Source of the DNA: Siphonodentalium dalli
Taxonomy: Eukaryota; Mollusca; Scaphopoda; Gadilida; Siphonodentaliidae
Reading direction: 5' to 3'
NCBI GenBank assembly: GCA_032622095.1
Contig: CP136062.1
Span: 166,660,090 to 166,724,089, forward strand
Length of the DNA: 64,000 bases
Both the position numbers and the translations under genes were made by a program. Below, piece after piece: positions 1 to 16,500 of the stretch (its first letter is position 1; every line of letters begins with the position of its first letter). The notes under the pieces are model-generated. The model made no database searches, was not told the origin of the DNA, and saw only the letters and a list, made by a program, of their open reading frames with translations.

Positions 1-1499
1 AGTCATCACATACCAGATTATATATAGTCACCACAGGCCAGATTATATATAGTCATCACATACCAGATTATATATAGTCATCACATACCAGATTATATAT
101 AGTCATCACAGGCCAGATTATATATAGTCATCACAGGCCAGATTATATATAGTCATCACATGCCAGATTATATATAGTCACCACAGGCCAGATTATATAT
201 AGTCATCACAGACCAGATTATATATAGTCATCACAGACCAGATTATATATAGTCATCACAGACCAGATTATATATAGTCATCACAGGCCAGATTATATAG
301 AGTCATCACAGACCAGATTATATATAGTCATCACACACCAGATTATACAGTCATCACAGACCAGATTATATAGTCATCACAGGCCAGATTATATATAGTC
401 ATCACAGACCAGATTATATATAGTCATCACAGACCAGATTATATATAGTCATCATACACCAGATTATACAGTCATCACAGACCAGATTATATATAGTCAT
501 CACAGGCCAGATTATATAGAGTCATCACAGACCAGATTATATATAGTCATCACACACCAGATTATACAGTCATCACAGACCAGATTATATAGTCATCACA
601 GGCCAGATTATATATAGTCATCACAGACCAGATTATATATAGTCATCACAGACCAGATTATATATAGTCATCACAGGCCAGATTATATAGAGTCATCACA
701 GACCAGATTATATATAGTCATCACACACCAGATTATACAGTCATCACAGACCAGATTATATAGTCATCACAGGCCAGATTATATAGTCATCACAGGCCAG
801 ATTATATATAGTCATCACATACCAGATTATATATAGTCATCACACACCAGATTATACAGTCATCACAGGCCAGATTATATAGAGTCATCACAGACCAGAT
901 TATATATAGTCATCACAGACCAGATTATATATAGTCATCACAGGCCAGATTATATAGAGTCATCACAGACCAGATTATATATAGTCATCACAGACCAGAT
1001 TATATATAGTCATCACAGACCAGATTATATATAGTCATCACAGACCAGATTATATAGTCATCACAGACCAGATTATATATAGTCATCACAGACCAGATTA
1101 TATATAGTCATCACAGACCAGATTATATAGTCATCACAGGCCAGATTATATATAGTCATCACAGACCAGATTATATATAGTCATCACAGACCAGATTATA
1201 TAGTCATCGCAGACCAGATTATATATAGTCATCACAGACCAGATTATATATAGTCATCACAGACCATATTATATATAGTCATCACAGACCAGATTATATA
1301 GTCATCACAGACCAGATTATATATAGTCATCACAGGCCAGATTATATATAGTCATCACAGACCAGATTAAATATAGTCATCACAGGCCAAATTATATATA
1401 GTCATCACAGACCAGATTATATATAGTCATCACAGACCATATTATATATAGTCATCACAGACCAGATTATATAGTCATCACAGACCAGATTATATATAG

Positions 1500-4400
1500 T
1501 CATCACTGGCCAGATTATATATAGTCATCACAGACCAGATTATATATAGTCATCACAGGCCAGATTATATATAGTCATCACAGACCAGATTATATATAGT
1601 CATCACATACCAGATTATATATAGTCATCACATACCAGATTATATATAGTCATCACAGACCAGATTATATATAGTCATCACATACCAGATTATATAGTCA
1701 TCACAGGCCAGATTATATATAGTCATCACATACCAGATTATATATAGTCATCACATACCAGATTATATATAGTCATCACATACCAGATTATATATAGTCA
1801 TCACATACCAGATTATATAGTCATCACAGGCCAGATTATATATAGTCATCACATACCAGATTATATATAGTCATCACATACCAGATTATATATAGTCATC
1901 ACATACCAGCTTATATATAGTCATCACATACCAGATTATATATAGTCATCACAGGCCAGATTATATATAGTCATCACATACCAGATTATATATAGTCATC
2001 ACATACCAGATTATATATAGTCATCACATATCAGATTATATATAGTCATCACATACCAGATTATATATAGTCATCACAGACCAGATTATATATAGTCATC
2101 ACAGGCCAGATTATATATAGTCATCACATACCAGATTATATATAGTCATCACAGGCCAGATTATATATAGTCATCACATACCAGATTATATATAGTCATC
2201 ACAGGCCAGATTGTATATAGTCATCACATACCAGATTGTATATAGTCATCACATACCAGATTATATATAGTCATCACATACCAGATTATATATAGTCATC
2301 ACATACCAGATTATATATAGTCATCACAGGCCAGATTATATATAGTCATCACATACCAGATTATATATAGTCATCACATACCAGATTATATATATAGTCA
2401 TCACATACCAGATTATATATAGTCATCACATACCAGATTATATATAGTCATCACATACCAGATTATATATAGTCATCACAGGCCAGATTATATATAGTCA
2501 TCACATACCAGATTATATATAGTCATCACAGGCCAGATTATATAGTCATCACAGACCAGATTATATATAGTCATCACATACCAGATTATATATAGTCATC
2601 ACAGACCAGATTATATATAGTCATCACATACCAGATTATATATAGTCATCACAGACCAGATTATATATAGTCATCACAGACCAGATTATATATAGTCATC
2701 ACATACCAGATTATATATAGTCATCACAGGCCAGATTATATAGTCATCACATACCAGATTATATATAGTCATCACAGACCAGATTATATATAGTCACCAC
2801 AGACCAGATTATATATAGTCATCACAGGCCAGATTATATAGTCATCACAGACCAGATTATATATAGTCATCACATACCAGATTATATAATCATCACATAC
2901 CAGATTATATAGTCATCACAGGCCAGATTATATATAGTCATCACATACCAGATTATATATAGTCATCACATACCAGATTATATATAGTCATCACATACCA
3001 GATTATATACAGTCATCACAGGCCAGATTATATATAGTCATCACAGGCCAGATTATATAAAGTCATCACATGCCAGATTATATAAAGTCATCACAGGCCA
3101 GATTATATATAGTCATCACGGGCCAGATTATATATAGTCATCACGGACCAGATTATATACAGTCATCACATACCAGATTATATATAGTCATCACAGACCA
3201 GATTATATATAGTCATCACAGGCCAGATTATATAGTCATCACAGGCCAGATTATATAGTCATCACAGACCAGATTATATATAGTCATCACATACCAGATT
3301 ATATATAGTCATCACATACCAGATTATATATAGCCATCACAGGCCAGATTATATAGTCACCACAGACCAGATTATATATAGTCATCACATACCAGATTAT
3401 ATAGTCATCACAGACCAGATTATATATAGTCATCACATATCAGATTATATATAGTCATCACATACCAGATTATATATAGTCATCACATACCAGATTATAT
3501 ATAGTCATCACATACCAGATTATATATAGTCATCACATACCATATTATATATAGTCATCACAGGCCAGATTATATATAGTCATCACATACCAGATTATAT
3601 ATAGTCATCACATACCAGATTATATATAGTCATCACATACCAGATTATATATAGTCATCACATACCAGATTATATATAGTCATCACATACCATATTATAT
3701 ATAGTCATCACAGACCAGATTACATATAGTCATCACATACCAGATTACATATAGTCATCACATACCAGATTATATATAGTCATCACATACCAGATTATAT
3801 ATAGTCATCACATACCAGATTATATATAGTCATCACATACCAGATTATATATAGTCATCACATACCAGATTATATATAGTCATCACATACCATATTATAT
3901 ATAGTCATCACAGACCAGATTATATATAGTCATCACATACCAGATTATATATAGTCATCACACACCAGATTATATAGTCATCACATACCAGATTATATAT
4001 AGTCATCACATACCAGATTATATATAGTCATCACAGACCAGATTATATATAGTCATCACATACCAGATTATACTGTCATCACATACCAGATTATATAATC
4101 ATCACAGACCAGATTATATAGTCATCACAGGCCAGATTATATATAGTCATCACATACCAGATTATATATAGTCATCACATACCAGATTATATATAGTCAT
4201 CACATACCAGATTATATACAGTCATCACAGGCCAGATTATATATAGTCATCACAGGCCAGATTATATATAGTCATCACATACCAGATTATATAGTCATCA
4301 CAGACCAGATTATATATAGTCATCACATATCAGATTATATATAGTCATCACATACCAGATTATATATAGTCATCACATACCAGATTATATATAGTCATCA

Positions 4401-7400
4401 CAGACCAGATTATATATAGTCATCACATACCAGATTATATATAGTCATCACACACCAGATTATATATAGTCACCACAGACCAGATTATATATAGTCATCA
4501 CATACCAGATTATATATAGTCATCACATACCAGATTATATATAGTCATCACATACCAGATTATATATAGTCATCACATACCAGATTATATATAGTCATCA
4601 CATACCATATTATATATAGTCATCACAGGCCAGATTATATATAGTCATCACATACCAGATTATATATAGTCATCACATACCATATTATATATAGTCATCA
4701 CAGGCCAGATTATATATAGTCATCACATACCAGATTATATATAGTCATCACATACCATATTATATATAGTCATCACAGGCCAGATTATATATAGTCATCA
4801 CATACCAGATTATATATAGTCATCACATACCATATTATATATAGTCATCACAGGCCAGATTATATATAGTCATCACATACCAGATTATATATAGTCATCA
4901 CATACCAGATTATATATAGTCATCACATACCAGATTATATATAGTCATCACATACCAGATTATATATAGTCATCACACACCAGATTATATAGTCATCACA
5001 GGCCACATTATATAGTCATCACATACCAGATTATATAGTCATCACAGGCCACATTATATAGTCATCACATACCAGATTATATATAGTCATCACAGACCAG
5101 ATTATATATAGTCATCACATACCAGATTATACAGTCATCACATACCAGATTATATAATCATCACAGACCAGATTATATAGTCATCACAGGCCAGATTATA
5201 TATAGTCATCACATACCAGATTATATACAGTCATCACAGGCCAGATTATATATAGTCATCACAGGCCAGATTATATATAGTCATCACAGACCAGATTATA
5301 TATAGTCATCACAGGCCAGATTATATATAGTCATCACAGACCAGATTATATATAGTCATCACAGGCCAGATTATATAGTCATCACAGACCAGATTATATA
5401 TAGTCATCACATACCAGATTATATTTAGTCATCACATACCAGATTATATATAGTCATCACAGGCCAGATTATATAGTCATTACAGGCCAGATTATATATA
5501 GTCATCACAGGCCAGATTATATAGTCATTACAGGCCAGATTATATATAGTCATCACAGGCCAGATTATATATAGTCATCACATACCATATTATATGTAGT
5601 CATCACATACCATATTATATATAGTCATCACATACCAGATTATATATAGTCATCACATACCATATTATATATAGTCATCACAGGCCAGATTATATATAGT
5701 CATCACATACCAGATTATATATAGTCATCACATACCAGATTATATATAGTCATCACATACCAGATTATATATAGTCATCACATACCATATTATATATAGT
5801 CATCACATACCAGATTATATATAGTCATCACATACCAGATTACATATAGTCATCACATACCAGATTATATATAGTCATCACATACCAGATTATATATAGT
5901 CATCACACACCAGATTATATATAGTCATCACATACCAGATTATATATATAGTCATCACATACCAGATTATATATAGTCATCACATACCAGATTATATATA
6001 GTCATCACATACCAGATTATATATAGTCATCACAGGCCAGATTATATATAGTCATCACATACCAGATTATATATAGTCATCACAGGCCAGATTATATAGT
6101 CATCACAGACCAGATTATATATAGTCATCATATACCAGATTATATATAGTCATCACAGACCAGATTATATATAGTCATCACATACCAGATTATATATAGT
6201 CATCACAGACCAGATTATATATAGTCATCACAGACCAGATTATATATAGTCATCACATACCAGATTATATATAGTCATCACAGGCCAGATTATATAGTCA
6301 TCACATACCAGATTATATATAGTCATCACAGACCAGATTATATATAGTCACCACAGACCAGATTATATATAGTCATCACAGGCCAGATTATATAGTCATC
6401 ACAGACCAGATTATATATAGTCATCACATACCAGATTATATAATCATCACATACCAGATTATATAGTCATCACAGGCCAGATTATATATAGTCATCACAT
6501 ACCAGATTATATATAGTCATCACATACCAGATTATATATAGTCATCACATACCAGATTATATACAGTCATCACAGGCCAGATTATATATAGTCATCACAG
6601 GCCAGATTATATAAAGTCATCACATACCAGATTATATAAAGTCATCACAGGCCAGATTATATATAGTCATCACAGGCCAGATTATATATAGTCATCACAG
6701 ACCAGATTATATACAGTCATCACATACCAGATTATATATAGTCATCACAGACCAGATTATATATAGTCATCACAGGCCAGATTATATAGTCATCACAGAC
6801 CAGATTATATATAGTCATCACATACCAGATTATATATAGTCATCACATACCAGATTATATATAGCCATCACAGGCCAGATTATATAGTCACCACAGACCA
6901 GATTATATATAGTCATCACATACCAGATTATATAGTCATCACAGACCAGATTATATATAGTCATCACATATCAGATTATATATAGTCATCACATACCAGA
7001 TTATATATAGTCATCACATACCAGATTATATATAGTCATCACATACCAGATTATATATAGTCATCACATACCATATTATATATAGTCATCACAGGCCAGA
7101 TTATATATAGTCATCACATACCAGATTATATATAGTCATCACATACCAGATTATATATAGTCATCACATACCAGATTATATATAGTCATCACATACCAGA
7201 TTATATATAGTCATCACATACCATATTATATATAGTCATCACAGACCAGATTATATATAGTCATCACATACCAGATTACATATAGTCATCACATACCAGA
7301 TTATATATAGTCATCACATACCAGATTATATATAGTCATCACATACCAGATTATATATAGTCATCACATACCAGATTATATATAGTCATCACATACCAGA

Positions 7401-10400
7401 TTATATATAGTCATCACATACCATATTATATATAGTCATCACAGACCAGATTATATATAGTCATCACATACCAGATTATATATAGTCATCACACACCAGA
7501 TTATATAGTCATCACATACCAGATTATATATAGTCATCACATACCAGATTATATATAGTCATCACAGACCAGATTATATATAGTCATCACAGACCAGATT
7601 ATATATAGTCATCACATATCAGATTATATATAGTCATCACATACCAGATTATATATAGTCATCACATACCAGATTATATATAGTCATCACATACCAGATT
7701 ATATATAGTCATCACATACCATATTATATATAGTCATCACAGGCCAGATTATATATAGTCATCACATACCAGATTATATATAGTCATCACAGGCCAGATT
7801 ATATATAGTCATCACATACCAGATTATATAGTCATCACAGACCAGATTATATATAGTCATCACATATCAGATTATATATAGTCATCACATACCAGATTAC
7901 ATATAGTCATCACATACCAGATTATATATAGTCATCACAGACCAGATTATATATAGTCATCACATACCAGATTATATATAGTCATCACACACCAGATTAT
8001 ATATAGTCACCACAGACCAGATTATATATAGTCATCACATACCAGATTATATATAGTCATCACATACCAGATTATATATAGTCATCACATACCAGATTAT
8101 ATATAGTCATCACATACCAGATTATATATAGTCATCACATACCATATTATATATAGTCATCACAGGCCAGATTATATATAGTCATCACATACCAGATTAT
8201 ATATAGTCATCACATACCATATTATATATAGTCATCACAGGCCAGATTATATATAGTCATCACATACCAGATTATATATAGTCATCACATACCATATTAT
8301 ATATAGTCATCACAGGCCAGATTATATATAGTCATCACATACCAGATTATATATAGTCATCACATACCATATTATATATAGTCATCACAGGCCAGATTAT
8401 ATATAGTCATCACATACCAGATTATATATAGTCATCACATACCAGATTATATATAGTCATCACATACCAGATTATATATAGTCATCACATACCAGATTAT
8501 ATATAGTCATCACACACCAGATTATATAGTCATCACAGGCCACATTATATAGTCATCACATACCAGATTATATAGTCATCACAGGCCACATTATATAGTC
8601 ATCACATACCAGATTATATATAGTCATCACAGACCAGATTATATATAGTCATCACATACCAGATTATACAGTCATCACATACCAGATTATATAATCATCA
8701 CAGACCAGATTATATAGTCATCACAGGCCAGATTATATATAGTCATCACATACCAGATTATATACAGTCATCACAGGCCAGATTATATATAGTCATCACA
8801 GGCCAGATTATATATAGTCATCACATACCAGATTATATAAAGTCATCACAGGCCAGATTATATATAGTCATCACAGGCCAGATTATATATAGTCATCACA
8901 GACCAGATTATATATAGTCATCACAGGCCAGATTATATATAGTCATCACAGACCAGATTATATATAGTCATCACAGGCCAGATTATATAGTCATCACAGA
9001 CCAGATTATATATAGTCATCACATACCAGATTATTATTTAGTCATCACATACCAGATTATATATAGTCATCACAGGCCAGATTATATAGTCATTACAGGC
9101 CAGATTATATATAGTCATCACAGGCCAGATTATATAGTCATTACAGGCCAGATTATATAGTCATTACAGGCCAGATTATATATAGTCATCACATACCAGA
9201 TTATATATAGTCATCACATACCATATTATATATAGTCATCACATACCAGATTATATATAGTCATCACATACCATATTATATATAGTCATCACAGGCCAGA
9301 TTATATATAGTCATCACATACCAGATTATATATAGTCATCACATACCAGATTATATATAGTCATCACATACCAGATTATATATAGTCATCACATACCATA
9401 TTATATATAGTCATCACATACCAGATTATATATAGTCATCACATACCAGATTACATATAGTCATCACATACCAGATTATATATAGTCATCACATACCAGA
9501 TTATATATAGTCATCACACACCAGATTATATATAGTCATCACATACCAGATTATATATAGTCATCACATACCAGATTATATATAGTCATCACATACCAGA
9601 TTATATATAGTCATCACATACCAGATTACATATAGTCATCACATACCAGATTATATATAGTCATCACACACCAGATTATATAGTCATCACAGGCCACATT
9701 ATATAGTCATCACATACCAGATTATATATAGTCATCACAGACCAGATTATATATAGTCATCACATACCAGATTATACAGTCATCACATACCAGATTATAT
9801 AATCATCACAGACCAGATTATATAGTCATCACAGGCCAGATTATATATAGTCATCACATACCAGATTATATATAGTCATCACATACCAGATTATATATAG
9901 TCATCACATACCAGATTATATACAGTCATCACAGGCCAGATTATATATAGTCATCACAGGCCAGATTATATATAGTCATCACAGGCCAGATTATATATAG
10001 TCATCACAGGCCAGATTATATATAGTCATCACAGACCAGATTATATATAGTCATCACATACCAGATTATATATAGTCATCACAGACCAGATTATATATAG
10101 TCATCACAGGCCAGATTATATAGTCATCGCAGACCAGATTATATATAGTCATCACATACCAGATTATATTTAGTCATCACATACCAGATTATATATAGTC
10201 ATCACAGGCCAGATTATATATGGTCATTACAGGCCAGATTATATATAGTCATCACAGGCCAGATTATATATAGTCATCACATACCAGATTATATATAGTC
10301 ATCACAGGCCAGATTATATAGTCATCACAGACCAGATTATATATAGTCATCACATACCAGATTATATATAGTCATCACAGACCAGATTATATATAGTCAT

Positions 10401-12240
10401 CACATACCAGATTATATATAGTCATCACAGACCAGATTATATATAGTCATCACAGACCAGATTATATATAGTCATCACATACCAGATTATATATAGTCAT
10501 CACAGGCCAGATTATATAGTCATCACATACCAGATTATATATAGTCATCACAGACCAGATTATATATAGTCACCACAGACCAGATTATATATAGTCATCA
10601 CAGGCCAGATTATATAGTCATCACAGACCAGATTATATATAGTCATCACATACCAGATTATATAATCATCACATACCAGATTATATAGTCATCACAGGCC
10701 AGATTATATATAGTCATCACATACCAGATTATATATAGTCATCACATACCAGATTATATATAGTCATCACATACCAGATTATATACAGTCATCACAGGCC
10801 AGATTGTATATAGTCATCACAGGCCAGATTATATAAAGTCATCACATACCAGATTATATAAAGTCATCACAGGCCAGATTATATATAGTCATCACAGGCC
10901 AGATTATATATAGTCATCACAGACCAGATTATATACAGTCATCACATACCAGATTATATATAGTCATCACAGACCAGATTATATATAGTCATCACAGGCC
11001 AGATTATATAGTCATCACAGACCAGATTATATATAGTCATCACATACCAGATTATATATAGTCATCACATACCAGATTATATATAGCCATCACAGGCCAG
11101 ATTATATAGTCATCACAGACCAGATTATATATAGTCATCACATACCAGATTATATAGTCATCACAGACCAGATTATATATAGTCATCACATATCAGATTA
11201 TATATAGTCATCACATACCAGATTATATATAGTCATCACATACCATATTATATATAGTCATCACAGACCAGATTATATATAGTCATCACATATCAGATTA
11301 TATATAGTCATCACATACCAGATTATATATAGTCATCACATACCATATTATATATAGTCATCACATACCAGATTATATATAGTCATCACATACCAGATTA
11401 TATATAGTCATCACATACCAGATTATATAAAGTCATCACATACCAGATTATATAAAGTCATCACAGGCCAGATTATATATAGTCATCACAGGCCAGATTA
11501 TATATAGCCATCACAGACCAGATCATATACAGTCATCACATACCAGATTATATATAGTCATCACAGACCAGATTATATATAGTCATCACAGGCCAGATTA
11601 TATAGTCATCACAGACCAGATTATATATAGTCATCACATACCAGATTATATATAGTCATCACATATCAGATTATATATAGTCATCACAGGCCAGATTATA
11701 TATAGTCATCACATACCAGATTATATATAGTCATCACACACCAAATTATATATAGTCACCACAGACCAGATTATATATAGTCATCACATACCAGATTATA
11801 TATAGTCATCACATACCAGATTATATATAGTCATCACATACCAGATTATATATAGTCATCACATACCAGATTATATATAGTCATCACATACCATATTATA
11901 TATAGTCATCACAGGCCAGATTATATATAGTCATCACATACCAGATTATATATAGTCATCACATACCATATTATATATAGTCATCACAGGGCCAGATTAT
12001 ATATAGTCATCACATACCAGATTATATATAGTCATCACATACCATATTATATATAGTCATCACAGGCCAGATTATATATAGTCATCACATACCAGATTAT
12101 ATATAGTCATCACATACCATATTATATATAGTCATCACAGGCCAGATTATATATAGTCATCACATACCAGATTATATATAGTCATCACATACCAGATTAT
12201 ATATAGTCATCACATACCAGATTATATATAGTCATCACAT
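1500..12240. repeat. left satellite domain with 3.5-4.2 kb higher-order repeat
   Basis: Rare variant units recur with matching long spacing. The ATAATCATCACATACC variant starts near 2881, 6435 and 10657 (spacings 3554 and 4222). The TAGCCATCACAGGCC variant sits near 3331, 6862 and 11084 (spacings 3531 and 4222). A 27-bp unit occurs near 2389 and 5941 (3552). The ATAATCATCACAGACC variant sits near 5149 and 8686 (3537). Large blocks of several thousand bases have therefore been duplicated in tandem, the second interval being about 670 bp longer. TAC-type units and the CCATATTATA variant dominate here. Domain edges are approximate. Confidence 0.85.
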
Positions 12241-13400
12241 ACCAGATTATATAGTCATCACAGACCAGATTATATAGTCATCACAGACCAGATTATATAG
12301 TCATCACAGACCAGATTATATAGTCATCACAGACCAGATTATATAGTCATCACATACCAGATTATATAGTCATCACATACCAGATTATATAGTTCATCAC
12401 ATACCAGATTATATAGTCATCACAGACCAGATTATATAGTCATCACAGACCAGATTATATAGTCATCACATACCAGATTATATAGTCATCACATACCAGA
12501 TTATATAGTCATCACAGACCAGATTATATATAGTCATCACATACCAGATTATATAGTCATCACAGACCAGATTATATAGTCATCACAGACCAGATTATAT
12601 ATAGTCATCACATACCAGATTATATATAGTAATCACATACCAGATTATATATAGTCATCACACACCAGATTATATAGTCATCACAGGCCAGAATATATAT
12701 AGTCATCACAGGCCAGATTATATATAGTCATCACATACCAGATTATATTGTCATCACATACCAGATTATATATAGTCATCACAGGCCAGATTATATATAG
12801 TCATCACATACCAGATTATATAGTCATCACATACCAGATTATATAGTCATCACATACCAGATTATATAGTCATCACATACCAGATTATATATAGTCATCA
12901 CATACCAGATTATATAGTCATCACATACCAGATTATATAGTCATCACATACCAGATTATATAGTCATCACAGACCAGATTATATAGTCATCACATACCAG
13001 ATTATATAGTCATCACATACCAGATTATATAGTCATCACAGACCAGATTATATATAGTCATCACATACCAGATTATATAGTCATCACAGACCAGATTATA
13101 TAGTCATCACATACCAGATTATATAGTCATCACATACCAGATTATATAGTCATCACATACCAGATTATATAGTCATCACAGACCAGATTATATAGTCATC
13201 ACATACCAGATTATATAGTCATCACATACCAGATTATATAGTCATCACATACCAGATTATATAGTCATCACAGACCAGATTATATAGTCATCACATACCA
13301 GATTATATAGTCATCACATACCAGATTATATAGTCATCACATACCAGATTATATAGTCATCACAGACCAGATTATATATAGTCATCACATACCAGATTAT
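12240..13400. repeat. block of nearly uniform 23-bp satellite units
   Basis: In this stretch almost every unit is the 23-bp form with a short TATATAG junction, unlike the 25-bp-dominated DNA on both sides. Units alternate mainly between CAGACC and CATACC in short recurring orders. This is the pattern expected from a recent local amplification separating two older higher-order domains. An odd unit with an extra T (AGTTCATCAC) lies near 12390. Confidence 0.85.
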
Positions 13401-13534
13401 ATAGTCATCACATACCAGATTATATATAGTCATCACAGGCCAGATTATATATAGTCATCACAGGCCAGATTATATATAGTCATCACAGACCAGATTATAT
13501 ATAGTCATCACATACCAGATTATATATAGTCATC

Positions 13535-16500
13535 ACAGGTCAGATTATATATATATATAGTCATCACAGACCAGATTATATATAGTCATCACAGGCCAGA
13601 TTATATATAGTCATCACATACCAGATTATATATAGTCATCACAGACCAGATTATATATAGTCATCACAGACCAGATTATATTTTAGTCCTCACAGGCCAG
13701 ATTATATATAGTCATCACAGGCCAGATTATATATAGTCATCACAGGCCAGATTATATATAGTCATCACAGACTAGATTATATATAGTCATCACAGACCAG
13801 ATTATATAGTCATCACAGGCCAGATTATATATAGTCATCACAGACCAGATTATATAGTCATCACAGGCCAGATTATATCTAGTTATCACAGACCAGATTA
13901 TATATTCATCACAGGCCAGATTATATATAGTCAATACAGGCCAGATTATATAGTCATCACATACCAGATTATATATAGTCACCACAGGCCAGATTATATA
14001 TAGTCATCACATACCAGATTATATATAGTCATCACATACCAGATTATATATAGTCATCACAGGCCAGATTATATATAGTCATCACATGCCAGATTATATA
14101 TAGTCATCACAGGCCAGATTATATATAGTCATCACAGCCAGATTATATATAGTCATCACAGGCCAGATTATATATAGTCATCACATACCAGATTATATAG
14201 TCATCACAGGCCAGATTATATATAGTCATCACAGACCAGATTATATATAGTCATCACAGACCAGATTATATATAGTCATCACAGGCCAGATTATATAGAG
14301 TCATCACAGGCCAGATTATATATAGTCATCACATACCAGATTATATATTGTCATCACATACCAGATTATATATAGTCATCACAGGCCAGATTATATATAG
14401 TCATCACAGGCCAGATTATATATAGTCATCACATACCAGATTATATAGTCATCACAGGCCAGATTATATAGTCATCACAGGCCAGATTATATATAGTCAT
14501 CACATACCAGATTATATATAGTCATCACATACCAGATTATATATAGTCATCACATACCAGATTATATAGTCATCACAGACCAGATTATATAGTCATCACA
14601 GGCCAGATTATATATAGTCATCACAGACCAGATTATATATAGTCATCACAGACTAGATTATATAGTCATCACAGGCCAGATTATATATAGTCATCACAGA
14701 CCAGATTATATATAGTCATCACAGACCAGATTATATATAGTCATCACAGACCAGATTATATATAGTCATCACATACCAGATTATATATAGACATCACAGA
14801 CCAGATTATATATAGTCATCACAGGCCAGATTATATATAGTCATCACATACCAGATTATATAGTCATCACATGCCAGATTATATATAGTCATCACATACC
14901 AGATTATATAGTCATCACATGCCATATTATATATAGTCATCACAGACCAGATTATATATAGTCATCACAGACCAGATTATATATAGTCATCACAGGCCAG
15001 ATTATATATGGTCATCACAGGCCAGATTATATATAGTCATCACAGGCCAGATTATATATAGTCATCACAGGCCAGATTATATATAGTCAATACAGGCCCG
15101 ATTATATAGTCATCACATACCAGATTATATATAGTCATCACAGGCCAGATTATATATAGTCATCACATACCAGATTATATATAGTCATCACAAACCAGAT
15201 TATATATAGTCATCACAGGCCAGATTATATATAGTCATCACAGGCCAGATTATATATATAGTCATCACATGCCAGATTATATATAGTCATCACAGGCCAG
15301 ATTATATATAGTCATCACAGGCCAGATTATATATAGTCATCACAGGCCAGATTATATATAGTCATCACAGGCCAGATTATATATAGTCATCACAGGCCAG
15401 ATTATATAGTCATCACAGACCAGATTATATATAGTCATGCATCACAGGCCATATTATATATAGTCATCACATACCAGATTATATATAGTCATGCATCACA
15501 TGCCATATTATATATAGTCATCACATACCAGATTATATATAGTCATCACATGCCAGATTATATAGTCATCACAGGCCAGATTATATAGTCATCACAGGCC
15601 AGATTATATAGTCATCACAGGCCAGATTATATATAGTCATCACAGACCAGATTATATATAGTCATGACAGGCCAGATTATATATAGTCATCACAGGCCAG
15701 ATTATATAGTCATCACAGGCCAGATTATATATAGTCATCACAGGCCAGATTATATAGAGCCATCACAGGCCAGATTATATATAGTCATCACATGCCAGAT
15801 TATATATAGTCATCACAGGCCAGATTAAATAGTCATCACATACCAGATTATATAGTCATCACAGGCCAGATTATATATAGTCAACACATGCCAGATTATA
15901 TAGTCATCACAGGCCAGATTATATATAGTCATCACAGGCCAGATTATATAGTCATCACAGGCCAGATTATATATAGTCATCACAGGCCAGATTATATAGT
16001 CATCACATACCAGATTATATAGTCATCACAGGCCAGATTATATATAGTCATCACAGACCAGATTATATATAGTCATCACAGACCAGATTATATATAGTCA
16101 TCACAGGCCAGATTATATAGTCATCATATACCAGATTATATAGTCATCACATGCCAGATTATATATAGTCATCACAGGCCAGATTATATAGTCATCACAG
16201 GCCAGATTATATATAGTCATCACATACCATATTATATAGAGTCATCACAGGCCAGATTATATATAGTCATCACAGACCATATTATATAGAGTCATCACAG
16301 ACCAGATTATATAGTCATCACAGGCCAGATTATATATAGTCATCACAGACCAGATTATATTGTCATCACAGGCCAGATTATATCTAGTTATCACAGACCA
16401 GATTATATAGTCATCACAGGCCAGATTATATATAGTCATCACATACCAGATTATATATAGTCATCACATACCAGATTATATATAGTCATCACAGGCCAGA

